In this document: positions 10,153-19,159 of the stretch, in pieces
Numbering within the stretch: the stretch's first letter is position 1
Layout: each line of letters opens with the position of its first letter
Assembly (NCBI GenBank): GCA_001897675.1
Contig: MKUE01000135.1
Coordinates: forward strand, 26,870 to 90,869
DNA length: 64,000 nt
DNA from: Thiobacillus sp. 65-1059
GTDB taxonomy: Bacteria > Pseudomonadota > Gammaproteobacteria > Burkholderiales > Thiobacillaceae
Reading direction: 5' to 3'
Program-made: the position numbers and the translations under genes
Notes under the pieces: generated by a model
Databases searched by the model: none
What the model saw: the letters and a program-made list of their open reading frames with translations, nothing else
Told to the model about the DNA's origin: nothing

Positions 10153-11553
10153 TCAACGCCACTCGGCCGGCAGGTAATAGGCGTCGGGATCGACGTCGAC
10201 GGGGATTTCGCTCACGCTGCTGGCGTCCGGCGGCATGTCGCGCAGCACGACCTGCGGGAAAGCCAGCACTACCGCGACCATGACGAGCTGGATGACGAGG
10301 AAGGGAATCGCGCCCCAGTAGATGTCGGCGGTGCGGATCGACTTCGGCGCCACGCTCTTCAGGTAGAACAGCGCGAAGCCGAAGGGCGGGTGCATGAAGG
10401 CGGTCTGCATGTTGACCGCGAGCATCACCCCGAACCAGATCGGGTCGATGCCCAGTTTATAGGCAATCGGCCCCAGCAGCGGCACGGCGATGAAGGCGAT
10501 CTCGAAGAAGTCGAGAAAGAACGCCAGCACGAACACCAGCAGGTTGACGGCGATGAGGAAGCCGAGCACGCCGCCGGGCAGCTGGCTGAACAGGTGTTCG
10601 ACCCACACGTCCCCATCCAGCCCGCGGAACGCCAGGGTGAAGATCGTCGAACCGATGAGGATGAAAATGACGAAGGTGGTGAGCTTGGTGGTGCTGTCCA
10701 TCCCCTGCGTCAGCTGCAGGCGGGAAAGCCGGCCGCGCGCCAGCGCCAGCAGCAGTGCGCCCGCAGCGCCCATCGCGCCGCCCTCGGTGGGGGTGGCGAC
10801 GCCGAGGAAGATGGTGCCGAGCACCAGGAAGATCAGCACCAGCGGCGGCAGCAGGGTGGTGAAGACGCGCAGCAGCAGGGCCGAACCGCTCAGGGTGCGC
10901 GCGGAAGCCGGCAGGGCGGGCGCGGCGTGCGGCCTGAATACGGTCACGGCGAACACGTAGGCCAGGTACAGCCCGACCAGCGCCAGGCCCGGGACGAGCG
11001 CGCCCTTGTACATGGCGCTGACCGAGGCGCCGAGCTGGTCGGCCAGCACGATCAGCACCAGTGACGGTGGAATGATCTGCGCCAGCGTGCCCGAGGCGGC
11101 GATGACGCCGGACGCCAGCCGCTTGTCGTAGCCGTAGCGCAGCATCGCCGGCAGCGAGATCAGTCCCATGGCGATGACGGTGGCGGCGACCACGCCGGTG
11201 GTCGCCGCCAAGAGGCCGCCGACCAGGATCACCGCGTAGGCCAGCCCGCCGCGCAGGGAGCCGAACAGCTGGCCGATGGTGTCGAGCAGCTCCTCGGCCA
11301 TGCCGGAGCGTTCGAGGATCAGCCCCATGAAGGCGAAGAAGGGAATCGCCAGCAGCGTGGGATTGGCGACGATGCCGTAGATGCGCTCGGGCAGCGCGTG
11401 CAGCAGCGATACGTCGAACAGCCCGGCCATGATGCCGATGCCGGCGAACAGCAGGCCGTTGGCGGCGAGCGCGAACGCCACCGGATAGCCCAGCAGCAGG
11501 AAGGTCACCAGGCCTGCGAACATCAGCGGCGCCAGGATTCCTGCTTCCATCAT
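10153..11553 (-). CDS. dctM: TRAP transporter large membrane subunit (DctM)
   Basis: The 466-residue protein is a polytopic membrane protein with about a dozen hydrophobic segments. It contains the TRAP large-subunit motifs FMGLILERSGMAEELL, GTLAQIIPPSLVLIVLADQ and ATPTEGGAMGAAGALLLA. It forms the sodium-coupled permease with DctQ. Its ATG overlaps the dctQ stop (ATGA), so the two are translationally coupled. It resembles the FcbT3/mannitol-chloroaromatic subgroup, matching the receptor at 1923-3011. An in-frame extension upstream of the ATG exists but overlaps dctQ and was not used. Confidence 0.94.
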   Translation of the reverse strand: MMEAGILAPLMFAGLVTFLLLGYPVAFALAANGLLFAGIGIMAGLFDVSLLHALPERIYGIVANPTLLAIPFFAFMGLILERSGMAEELLDTIGQLFGSLRGGLAYAVILVGGLLAATTGVVAATVIAMGLISLPAMLRYGYDKRLASGVIAASGTLAQIIPPSLVLIVLADQLGASVSAMYKGALVPGLALVGLYLAYVFAVTVFRPHAAPALPASARTLSGSALLLRVFTTLLPPLVLIFLVLGTIFLGVATPTEGGAMGAAGALLLALARGRLSRLQLTQGMDSTTKLTTFVIFILIGSTIFTLAFRGLDGDVWVEHLFSQLPGGVLGFLIAVNLLVFVLAFFLDFFEIAFIAVPLLGPIAYKLGIDPIWFGVMLAVNMQTAFMHPPFGFALFYLKSVAPKSIRTADIYWGAIPFLVIQLVMVAVVLAFPQVVLRDMPPDASSVSEIPVDVDPDAYYLPAEWR

Positions 11554-12089
11554 ACTTCCTCTGCGGGCGTTTCGCGGGGGAGGACGAGATGGCCGGACAG
11601 CACGCCGATGCGCTTGATGACCTCGGCCACCCCCTGCAGCGCGAGCAGGGCAAAACCCAGCGGCAGCAGCAGCTTCACCGGCCAGCGCAGGAGGCCGCCG
11701 GCGTCGGGCGAGTGTTCCTGCGTCTGCCAGGCTTCGTAAAACATCGGCCATGCCAGCCAGGCCAGCAGCACAGCCATCGGCAGCAGGAACAGCAGGCCGC
11801 CGGCGAGATCGATCCAGGCCTGCCCGCGCGCGCCGAGGCGGTGGTAGAAAATGTCGATGCGCACATGGCCGTTGTGCTTCAGCGTGTAGCCCGCCGCCAG
11901 CAGGAACATCGCGCCGAACAGGTACCACTGGATTTCCAGCCAGGCGTTGGAGCTTTCGCCGAGCGCATAGCGGGCGAGCGCGTTGCCCGCCGAGATCAGC
12001 GTGGCGGCGAGCACCAGCCAGATGGCGATGCGGCCGACGCGCTCGGTCAGCGCGTCGATCAGGCGGGCCAGCGCGAGCAGGACTTTCAT
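11550..12089 (-). CDS. dctQ: TRAP transporter small membrane subunit (DctQ)
   Basis: The 179-residue protein has four hydrophobic segments and the DctQ pattern NALARYALGESSNAWLEIQW and HVRIDIFYHRLG. It pairs with DctM as the small permease subunit. It overlaps dctM by four bases. No receptor gene lies beside the pair, so it probably works with the Tat-exported DctP at 1923-3011. Confidence 0.92.
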   Translation of the reverse strand: MKVLLALARLIDALTERVGRIAIWLVLAATLISAGNALARYALGESSNAWLEIQWYLFGAMFLLAAGYTLKHNGHVRIDIFYHRLGARGQAWIDLAGGLLFLLPMAVLLAWLAWPMFYEAWQTQEHSPDAGGLLRWPVKLLLPLGFALLALQGVAEVIKRIGVLSGHLVLPRETPAEEV

Positions 12090-12102
12090 GCGGGAAAGCT
12101 TT

Positions 12103-12201
12103 TTTGTCCGCGAAGTGCGCGATGTGCCGCGAAGGAAAATCCCTGGGGAGTTCTTCGCGTTTCTTCGCGTCCTTTATGCCCTTCCGGGTATTCGCGGATG
12201 A
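12103..12201. repeat. CTTCGCG-rich imperfect palindromic repeat, copy 1
   Basis: The gap between tesA and dctQ contains several CCGCGAAG/CTTCGCG words in both orientations and ends with TTCGCGGATGAA. The same words and the same ending occur at 14799-14880, so this looks like a dispersed intergenic element able to form RNA hairpins. Confidence 0.5.
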
Positions 12202-12213
12202 AAGGGGTTTGAT

Positions 12214-12825
12214 TCACAAGGCCCCGGCTTCCCTGAGGAATTCGGCCAGCCGCTCGGCGACCATGCGGTAGCCTTCGGCGTTGGCGTGGATCGGATCGGC
12301 CTTGAGGCGGTTGTCCTTCAGCACCGCGTCGAAGACGCCGTCTTCCAGCGGCAACCGCATGTCCCTGGCGACGCGGGCGTAGAAATCCGGCGCGCCGCCG
12401 AACGGTTTCGGTTCGGGCACGCCGATCAGCACCACCTCCGCGCCGCTGGCGCGGATGGTCCGCACCAGCAGGCGCAGGTTGTTCTCGGTGGCGGCCTCGG
12501 GCTGCTTCCGCAGCATGTCGTTGCCGCCGAGGCACAGCAGCACCAGGCGCGGCCTGTATTCGGCCAGCACCGCCGGCAGGCGCTGCAGACCCGTGTCTGT
12601 GGTGTCGCCGGGAACCCCGGCGTTGATCACGGTACGGCCGGTGAGCGATGCCAGCACGGCGGGATAGGCGGTGTCGCTGCTCGCCCCGGTGCCGTGGGTG
12701 AGGCTGTCGCCGAAGGCGACGATGACGTCGTGCGGGTTGAGCTTCGGCAGCGTCGGCGCGCGCTCGCACGCGGCGAGCAGGACAGCAAGACAAACCGCGA
12801 AGAAAAGGCGGCTTGCGCGCAGCAT
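12214..12825 (-). CDS. tesA: Arylesterase / acyl-CoA thioesterase I (TesA-like SGNH hydrolase)
   Basis: The 203-residue protein is an SGNH hydrolase with S41 in FGDSLTHG, GGND around 100-103, and the DPIH catalytic D177/H180. A signal peptide ends in a lipobox LLAAC (C20), so it is likely a lipoprotein, unlike the soluble periplasmic E. coli TesA. It should hydrolyse thioesters or esters of fatty acids. It begins one base after the pmbA stop on the same strand, a tight and unusual pairing. Confidence 0.9.
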   Translation of the reverse strand: MLRASRLFFAVCLAVLLAACERAPTLPKLNPHDVIVAFGDSLTHGTGASSDTAYPAVLASLTGRTVINAGVPGDTTDTGLQRLPAVLAEYRPRLVLLCLGGNDMLRKQPEAATENNLRLLVRTIRASGAEVVLIGVPEPKPFGGAPDFYARVARDMRLPLEDGVFDAVLKDNRLKADPIHANAEGYRMVAERLAEFLREAGAL

Positions 12826-12826
12826 G

Positions 12827-14167
12827 TCAGTTTCCTGCGACGGTCATCTTGTCGATCAGGATGGAGCCGACCTGCTTGGAGCCGCGCTTCTCAATATCTT
12901 TACCGATGGCGACGATGCCCTTGAACATCTCGGCGAGGTTGCCGGCGATGGTGATTTCCTCGACCGGGTACTGGATTTCGCCGTTTTCCACCCAGAATCC
13001 GGCGGCGCCGCGCGAGTAGTCGCCGGTGACCATGTTGGCGCCGTGGCCGAGCAGCTCGGTGACCAGCAGGCCGGTGCCCATCTGCTTCAGCAGGCTGTCG
13101 AGATCGTGCTCGCCGGGGGTGACGATGAGGTTGTGGCTGCCGCCTGCGTTGCCGGTGGTCTGCATGCCGAGTTTCTTCGCCGAGTAGGTCGACAGGAAGT
13201 AGCCCTGCAGCACGCCGTCCCTGACGACGTCGCGATCCAGGCAGGCGACGCCTTCGCTGTCGAACGGTGCGCTGCCGAGGCCGCCCGGGATGAAGGGCTG
13301 TTCGCGGATGGTGACCAGCGGGGCGAATACCTGCTGCCCCAGGCTGTCGAGCAGGAACGACGACTTGCGGTAGAGGCTGCCGCCGGAGACCGCGGCGACG
13401 AAGTTGCCGATCAGGCCGGTGGCGATCGGCGCCTCGAACAGCACCGGGCAGGTGCGGGTGTCGAGCTTGCGGCCGTTGAGCCGGCGCACCGTGCGGGTGC
13501 CGGCGATGCGGCCGACGCTTTCGGCGGAGTCCAGCTCGGCGGCGTTGCGCGCGCTGCTGTACCAGTAGTCGCGCTGCATCGCGCCCTTGTCTTCGCCGAT
13601 CACCGCCACCGAGATGCCGTGGCGCGAACCGGCGTAGCCGTTGCAGAAGCCGAGGCTGTTGGCATAGATGAAATGCGAGGCGTGCAGGCTGACGCCGGCG
13701 CCTTCCGAATTGGTCAGCCGCTTGTCCACCGCCAGCGCCGCCGCCTCGCAGGCGCGGGCGCGCTCGGCCGCCTCTTCCACGCTGAGATCCCACGGGTGGT
13801 AGAGGTCGAGGTCGGGCACGTTGTGCGCCAGCCGGTCGGCGTCGGGCAGGCCGGCCGCTGCGTCCTCGGCGGTGTAGCGGGCGATGGTCAGCGCCTTTTC
13901 CACCGCGCTTTTCAGCGCCGCTTCCGACAGGTCCGAGGTCGAGGCGTGGCCGCGCCGCTGGCCGATGTAGACGGTGACGCCGGCGCCCTTGTCCTTGTTG
14001 TACTCGATGGTCTCGATCTCGCCCTGGCGCACGCTGACGTTCTGGCCGACGCCTTCGGAGATCTCGGTGTCGGCGGCGGTGGCGCCCTGTCTGGCAGCAT
14101 GCTCGATGACGATCCGGGACAGGGCCATGAGCTGGTCGCGGGTATAGCTGAATTGGGAGCGGGGCAT
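12827..14167 (-). CDS. pmbA: Metalloprotease-family protein PmbA (TldE)
   Basis: The 446-residue protein matches PmbA/TldE. It has the N-terminal VRQGEIETIEYNKDKG block, the central NSEGAGVSLHASHFIYANS region, and the C-terminal GDYSRGAAGFWVENGEI motif. With TldD it forms a heterodimeric peptidase that processes ribosomally made peptides and gyrase inhibitors in well-studied species. PmbA itself lacks the zinc ligand. No tldD is in the window. It is divergent from yjgA across 60 bases, a common arrangement in proteobacteria. Confidence 0.96.
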   Translation of the reverse strand: MPRSQFSYTRDQLMALSRIVIEHAARQGATAADTEISEGVGQNVSVRQGEIETIEYNKDKGAGVTVYIGQRRGHASTSDLSEAALKSAVEKALTIARYTAEDAAAGLPDADRLAHNVPDLDLYHPWDLSVEEAAERARACEAAALAVDKRLTNSEGAGVSLHASHFIYANSLGFCNGYAGSRHGISVAVIGEDKGAMQRDYWYSSARNAAELDSAESVGRIAGTRTVRRLNGRKLDTRTCPVLFEAPIATGLIGNFVAAVSGGSLYRKSSFLLDSLGQQVFAPLVTIREQPFIPGGLGSAPFDSEGVACLDRDVVRDGVLQGYFLSTYSAKKLGMQTTGNAGGSHNLIVTPGEHDLDSLLKQMGTGLLVTELLGHGANMVTGDYSRGAAGFWVENGEIQYPVEEITIAGNLAEMFKGIVAIGKDIEKRGSKQVGSILIDKMTVAGN

Positions 14168-14227
14168 GTCGGAATTTACAAAAGGAAATGGGGGACGCGA
14201 ATACGTTTTGTATGGGCTGAAACTACA

Positions 14228-14791
14228 ATGACGATAATAACAGCAACCGAAAGCCCCACCGTGCGCCTGATCGACCCCGATGCCGAACTGGAATTCGACC
14301 CCGACGAGGTCTACGACGGCCCCAGCAAGAGCCATAAGAAACGCGAAGTCGAAGCCCTGCAGGCGCTGGGTGAAATTCTGGTCAAACTGCCCGATGCACA
14401 ATTCAAGCGCATCGAGCTGCCGGAAGAACTGCGCGAGGCGGTGGCCGCCTGCCGCAAGATCACCCAGAACGGCGCGCTGCGGCGGCAAAAGCAATACATC
14501 GGCAAACTGATGCGGGCAGTCGACCCGGCGCCGATCCAGGCGCAGGTCGACGCCTTCAACGGCGTGTCCGCGGCGGAAAACGCCAGGCTGCACCAGGCCG
14601 AGAAATGGCGCGAGAGGCTCATCGCCGACAACGAGGCTTTGACGCTGTTCCTCGACAATTACCCCGGCACCGACGCCACGCACCTGCGGCAAATCATCCG
14701 CAATGCGCGCGACGAAGCGGCGCGCAACAAGCCGCCGAAGGCGTTTCGTGAATTGTTCCGGACGGTTCGCGAGGCCATGCAGGAAAAGTAA
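14228..14791 (+). CDS. yjgA: Ribosome-associated protein YjgA (DUF615, DarP)
   Basis: This 187-residue acidic-then-basic protein belongs to DUF615. It contains SKSHKKREVEALQALGE and the block NARDEAARNKPPKAFRELFR. The E. coli homologue YjgA/DarP associates with late 50S ribosomal precursors and helps their assembly. The ATG at 14228 gives normal length. An open frame upstream is the antisense shadow of pmbA and was ignored. Confidence 0.94.
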   Translation: MTIITATESPTVRLIDPDAELEFDPDEVYDGPSKSHKKREVEALQALGEILVKLPDAQFKRIELPEELREAVAACRKITQNGALRRQKQYIGKLMRAVDPAPIQAQVDAFNGVSAAENARLHQAEKWRERLIADNEALTLFLDNYPGTDATHLRQIIRNARDEAARNKPPKAFRELFRTVREAMQEK

Positions 14792-14798
14792 GCGATCC

Positions 14799-14880
14799 AC
14801 GAAGCAGGCGCAGCGGGGCGCAATAGCCGCGAAGACTGTTTTGCGCGCCTTCGCGCCCTTCTTCGCGGATGAACGTTTTT
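14799..14880. repeat. CTTCGCG-rich imperfect palindromic repeat, copy 2
   Basis: The gap between yjgA and the DUF748 gene carries CACGAAG, CCGCGAAG, CCTTCGCGCCCTTCTTCGCGG and GATGAACGTTTTTT. It resembles the 12103-12201 copy in its repeated CTTCGCG words and GATGAA ending. Confidence 0.5.
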
Positions 14881-14897
14881 TGAACTGGGAGTGACGC

Positions 14898-17800
14898 ATG
14901 TGGGGACGCCTCGGCAAAATTGCATTGAGCCTGCCGTTTTTGATCGTTGCCGGGCTGTTCGGCCTGTATCTGGCGTTCGGATTTTTCCTGGTGGACCCGC
15001 TGGCCAAAAAGCTGCTGCCCTGGATAGGTGAAAACAAGCTTGCAAGCCAGTTGAGCGCGCAGCAGGTCAAGTTCAATCCGCTCACCCTCGAAGCCACGGT
15101 GGACGGCCTCAAGCTGGCCGAGATGAATGGCGCGCCGCTGGCCGGCTTCGACCGGCTCTACGTCAACCTCGACAGCACCGGCCTGTTCCGCTGGGCCTGG
15201 CGTATCCGCGACGTTCAGCTCGAACGGCCGCGTGCCATCCTGACGGTGCAGCCCGGCGGCAAGCTGAACTGGGCGGCGTTGATTGCCAGGCTCAATGAAA
15301 ACAAGGAGCCGCCGTCCAATACCCTGGCGCGGGTGCTGATCGATCGCATCAAGATCGACAACGGCGACATCGAATACATCGATGCCAATCGCACCGGCGC
15401 CCCCTTCAAGGCGGCGCTGCAGCCGCTCGGCATCGAGCTCGAAGGCCTCTCCACGTTGCCCGAGGACAGGGGCGATTACCTGATCGCGGCCAAGCTGCCG
15501 GAACAGGGCGGCACGCTCAAATGGAAAGGCGACGTCGGCTTGAACCCTGTCGCATCGAGCGGCGAGCTCGGGCTGCAGGGGGTGCGGCTGGGCAATCTGC
15601 TGCGGGTGATCAAGAGCCCGCGCAATTTCGAACTGCCGTCCGGCACGCTCGCCGCAGGCTTGCGCTACCGCTTTGCCATGGTGCGCGACAAAACCGGCGA
15701 GGACGTGCCCTGGGTGCAGATCAGCGGCGCCAACCTGGTCGTGCAGAACCTGGCGCTGGCGCCACGCGGCGAAGCGCGTGCGGAATCGCATGCACCGGTG
15801 CTGGAGCTCGCCGAGGCGCGCGTCGGCAACGCCAACCTCGACCTGTCCCAGCGCCGGATCGAGGTGGCGAGCGTCAGCCTGGCCGGCGGCAAGCTCACGG
15901 CGACGCGCGACCTCAAGGGCACGCTGGACTGGCAGACCCTGTTCGCGGCGGGCGGGGACGCTGCCGCGCCCAGGCCCGCGGCAGCCAAACCGGCGGCAGC
16001 CGAAACCGCCGTGCCGCCGCTGCCGTGGAAAATCGACGTGCGCGAAATCAAGCTGGCCGAGTGGACGGCGCGTTTCACCGACCGCAGCTTTGCCGCGCCG
16101 CTTGGCGTGAGCGCCGAGGGTTTCGGCCTGACCGCGGCGCTGACGGGCGAGGTGGGGGCCGCGGCGGCCATTGACGTCGGCCCGGTCAACGCAGCGCTGG
16201 GCCCGGTGCGGGTGCAGTCGGGGACGCAACAAGTGGCGGAATTGCAGCGTGCGGCGCTGGTCAATGCGTGGCTGAAGCTGGCGGAAAACCGGCTCGCCAT
16301 CGAGGCGGTGGAACTCGGCGGCGCAAAAACCAGCGTGGCGCTGGACAGGCGCAAGACCCTCAACTGGGCCGCAATCCTGAAACCGGCGTCCGGCGCGCCT
16401 GCCGCAGCGCCGGCCAAGGCGGAAACCGCGACGGCTTCGCCCCTGGACGTGCAGCTCGCGCGCCTCAGCCTCGACGGCCTCGAAATCGGCATCGTCGACC
16501 AGTCGCCCGATACGCCGGTCAGGCTCGATGTCGCCAGGGGTTTCGTCACCCTGCAGGATCTCAGCCTCGACATGAACAAGGCGGTGCCCCTGCAGGCCGG
16601 CTTCGCGCTCAGGCAGGGCGGCCGCTTCGAGGCCGGCGGCACGGTCGTTCCGGGCAAGGCGTCGGGCCGGCTCGACCTCAGGCTGACCGGGCTGTCGCTG
16701 CAACCCTTTGCGCCCTACGTCAACCAGCTGGCCAGGCTCAAGCTGCATTCGGGCGTGGCGGCGAGCCGCGGCAGGCTGGCGTTCGCGCAGGCGAAGTCGG
16801 GCATGAAGCTGGATTTCGACGGCGGCTTCGCGGTCGACGATCTCGCCATCACCGAGGAGGAAACCGAAGAGGCCTTCCTCGGCTGGAAGAAACTGTCGTC
16901 GGACAGCCTCGAATTCAAGCTCAACCCCGACCGCCTGCACATGAACGAACTGGTGGCGCTGAATCCCTTCGGCAAGGTCATCATTTTCGAGGACAAGTCG
17001 ATCAACCTGCAGCGCATCCTGCGCACCCCGGCGCAGAAACCGCCCGCCGCGGCGCCCGCAAAATCCCAACCGGCGCCACGGCCGACCGCCCAGCCGGCCG
17101 CGTTTCCGCTGGCCGTCGAACGTCTGCGCATCGTCGGCGCGAATGCGGAATTCGCCGACCTCTCGCTGACGCCGCAGTTCGGCACCCGCATGCACGACCT
17201 CGGCGGCGTGGTGACCGGGCTGTCCACCGATCCGGCGACGACGGCGCTGGTGGAGCTCGACGGCAAGGTCGACGAGTTCGGCTCGGCCCGCGTGCGCGGC
17301 TCGATCCAGCCGTTCAGGGCGACCGATTTCACCGACCTGAAGCTGACGTTCCGCAACCTCGAGATGACCAACATGACGCCGTATTCGGGCAAGTTCGCCG
17401 GACGCAGGATCGATTCCGGCAAGCTATCGGTCGACCTCGAATACAAGATCAAGCAGCGCCAGCTGGCGGGCGAAAACAAGTTCGTGATCAACAAGCTCAA
17501 GCTCGGCGAGCGGGTCGACAGTCCCGACGCGATGAAGCTGCCGCTCGATCTGGCGATCGCCCTGCTGGAAGACAGCGAAGGCATCATCGACCTCGATCTG
17601 CCGGTCGCCGGCAGCCTCGACGATCCGCAGTTCAGCTACGGCAAGATCATCTGGAAAGCCGTCGTCAACGTGCTGACCAAGCTGGTGACCGCGCCTTTCC
17701 GTGCGCTCGGCAGTCTGCTGGGGATCAGTTCCGACAAGCTCGAAGCCGTCGAATTCGATTTCGGCACGGCCGCCCTGCTGCCGCCGGAGCAGGAGAAGCT

Positions 17801-18362
17801 CAAGGCGGTCGGCCAGGCGCTGGCCAAGCGGCCGCAACTCGCGCTGTCGATTGCGCCGGCGTACGAGGTGAAAGGCGATACGCGCGCGATCCAGGAATTG
17901 TGGATCCGCCGCGATGTCGCACAGCGCATGGGGCTGAAAATCGATCCCGGCAACGAACCCGGCCCCGTCGACACCACCAACCCGCGCGCGCAGAAAGCGC
18001 TGGAAGAGCTGTACGGCGAGCGTTTCGGCAAGCAGGGCGGGGTGAGGGCGATCAAGGCCGAATACGCGAAAACCAAGGATGCCGGGCAGCCGCTGCACGC
18101 CGCCATGCTGGAGCGCCTGACCCTGCAAATACCGGTGACCGAGGCCGAACTGCAGCGGCTGGCGCAGGCGCGCGGCGAGGCGGTGAAGCAGACGCTGATC
18201 ACGCTGGGACAGGTGGATGGCGCCAAGATCGGCGTGAGCGAAGCGGTGAAAAGCGCGGATGGCGGCAAGCTGGTCGCCAGCAAGATGAATCTGCAAGCAG
18301 GCAAAAAACCGGCACCCGCGCCCGCATCGCCTGCCGCACCTGCCCCGTCCGCCCTGCCATGA
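14898..18362 (+). CDS. Large DUF748 (AsmA-related) envelope protein
   Basis: The 1154-residue protein has an N-terminal membrane anchor (about 7-35) followed by long beta-strand-rich repeats typical of DUF748. It shows recurrent GKLNWAALI/ATRDLKGTLDWQTL units and alanine/proline-rich linkers (around 355-375 and 710-735). Full-length DUF748 proteins are related to AsmA-like envelope lipid-transport proteins, and this length is normal for the family. The C-terminus (from about 950) is a helical region seen in DUF748 members, ending in an Ala/Pro-rich tail. Its ATG is followed by a gene overlapping by four bases. Function in lipid or envelope maintenance is inferred. Confidence 0.9.
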   Translation: MWGRLGKIALSLPFLIVAGLFGLYLAFGFFLVDPLAKKLLPWIGENKLASQLSAQQVKFNPLTLEATVDGLKLAEMNGAPLAGFDRLYVNLDSTGLFRWAWRIRDVQLERPRAILTVQPGGKLNWAALIARLNENKEPPSNTLARVLIDRIKIDNGDIEYIDANRTGAPFKAALQPLGIELEGLSTLPEDRGDYLIAAKLPEQGGTLKWKGDVGLNPVASSGELGLQGVRLGNLLRVIKSPRNFELPSGTLAAGLRYRFAMVRDKTGEDVPWVQISGANLVVQNLALAPRGEARAESHAPVLELAEARVGNANLDLSQRRIEVASVSLAGGKLTATRDLKGTLDWQTLFAAGGDAAAPRPAAAKPAAAETAVPPLPWKIDVREIKLAEWTARFTDRSFAAPLGVSAEGFGLTAALTGEVGAAAAIDVGPVNAALGPVRVQSGTQQVAELQRAALVNAWLKLAENRLAIEAVELGGAKTSVALDRRKTLNWAAILKPASGAPAAAPAKAETATASPLDVQLARLSLDGLEIGIVDQSPDTPVRLDVARGFVTLQDLSLDMNKAVPLQAGFALRQGGRFEAGGTVVPGKASGRLDLRLTGLSLQPFAPYVNQLARLKLHSGVAASRGRLAFAQAKSGMKLDFDGGFAVDDLAITEEETEEAFLGWKKLSSDSLEFKLNPDRLHMNELVALNPFGKVIIFEDKSINLQRILRTPAQKPPAAAPAKSQPAPRPTAQPAAFPLAVERLRIVGANAEFADLSLTPQFGTRMHDLGGVVTGLSTDPATTALVELDGKVDEFGSARVRGSIQPFRATDFTDLKLTFRNLEMTNMTPYSGKFAGRRIDSGKLSVDLEYKIKQRQLAGENKFVINKLKLGERVDSPDAMKLPLDLAIALLEDSEGIIDLDLPVAGSLDDPQFSYGKIIWKAVVNVLTKLVTAPFRALGSLLGISSDKLEAVEFDFGTAALLPPEQEKLKAVGQALAKRPQLALSIAPAYEVKGDTRAIQELWIRRDVAQRMGLKIDPGNEPGPVDTTNPRAQKALEELYGERFGKQGGVRAIKAEYAKTKDAGQPLHAAMLERLTLQIPVTEAELQRLAQARGEAVKQTLITLGQVDGAKIGVSEAVKSADGGKLVASKMNLQAGKKPAPAPASPAAPAPSALP

Positions 18363-19159
18363 CTTTTCGCCGGCTGCGCATTCTGCTGCTGCTGGGGGTG
18401 CTGGCCGCAGCGCTCGGCTTCACCTGGCTGGAACAATCCATGGTGCGCGCCTGGCGGGCGCCGCTGGATGTGGTCGTGGTCCCGATCAACGGCGACGGCT
18501 CGGCGCAGGCGGCGCAGACGATCCGTACGCTGCAGGCGAGCGACTTTCACGACATCAATGCGTTTCTCGAACGCGAAACGGCGCGCTACGGCGCGAAGCA
18601 GTCGCCGGCGCTGCAAATCAGCCTGCTGCCGGAGTTGCAGGAGAAACCGCCCGCGCCGCCGCGCGACGGCAGCGTGCTGAAAACCGTGTTCTGGAGCTTG
18701 AAGCTGCGCGTGTGGGTGTATCGGCAGTCGGGGCAGTGGCTGCCGCAGCTCGGCAAGGTCAAGCTGTTCGTGCTGTACCACGCGCCGCGCGACGGCATCG
18801 CGCTGGATCATTCGCTGGGTTTGCAGAAAGGCTTGGTCGGCGTGGTGCATGCCTTTGCGGACCCCCGCCAGGCGCGCCAGAACAATATCGTGATCGCCCA
18901 CGAACTGTTGCATACCCTGGGCGCGACCGACAAATACGACGCCGAGGGCAGGCCGGTTTATCCGCAGGGTTACGCCGAACCCGGACTGCCGCAGCCGGTG
19001 CCGCGCCAACAGGCCGAAATCATGGCCGGCCGCCTGGTCAATGGCACCGGGCAGCTGGTGATGCCGCCCAGCCTGGAACAGTGCGTGATCGGCGCCATGA
19101 CCGCGCGCGAAATCAATTTCGACGCAGGCTTCAGGCGGCGCTTTGCCTCAGCCGACTGA
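18359..19159 (+). CDS. Predicted membrane-anchored or secreted zinc metalloprotease-like protein
   Basis: The 266-residue protein begins with a hydrophobic segment (about 7-22) acting as signal or anchor. Its core contains H181-E182-L-L-H185-T-L-G-A-T-D191, an HExxHxxGxxD zinc site with an aspartate as candidate third ligand. A methionine-containing turn (AEIMAGRL, about 220) could serve as a met-turn. This suggests a metzincin-like fold, but the family was not recognised. The ATG overlaps the DUF748 stop (ATGA), so the two genes are almost certainly co-translated. It overlaps the end of the convergent EI24 gene by 12 bases. Confidence 0.72.
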   Translation: MTFRRLRILLLLGVLAAALGFTWLEQSMVRAWRAPLDVVVVPINGDGSAQAAQTIRTLQASDFHDINAFLERETARYGAKQSPALQISLLPELQEKPPAPPRDGSVLKTVFWSLKLRVWVYRQSGQWLPQLGKVKLFVLYHAPRDGIALDHSLGLQKGLVGVVHAFADPRQARQNNIVIAHELLHTLGATDKYDAEGRPVYPQGYAEPGLPQPVPRQQAEIMAGRLVNGTGQLVMPPSLEQCVIGAMTAREINFDAGFRRRFASAD

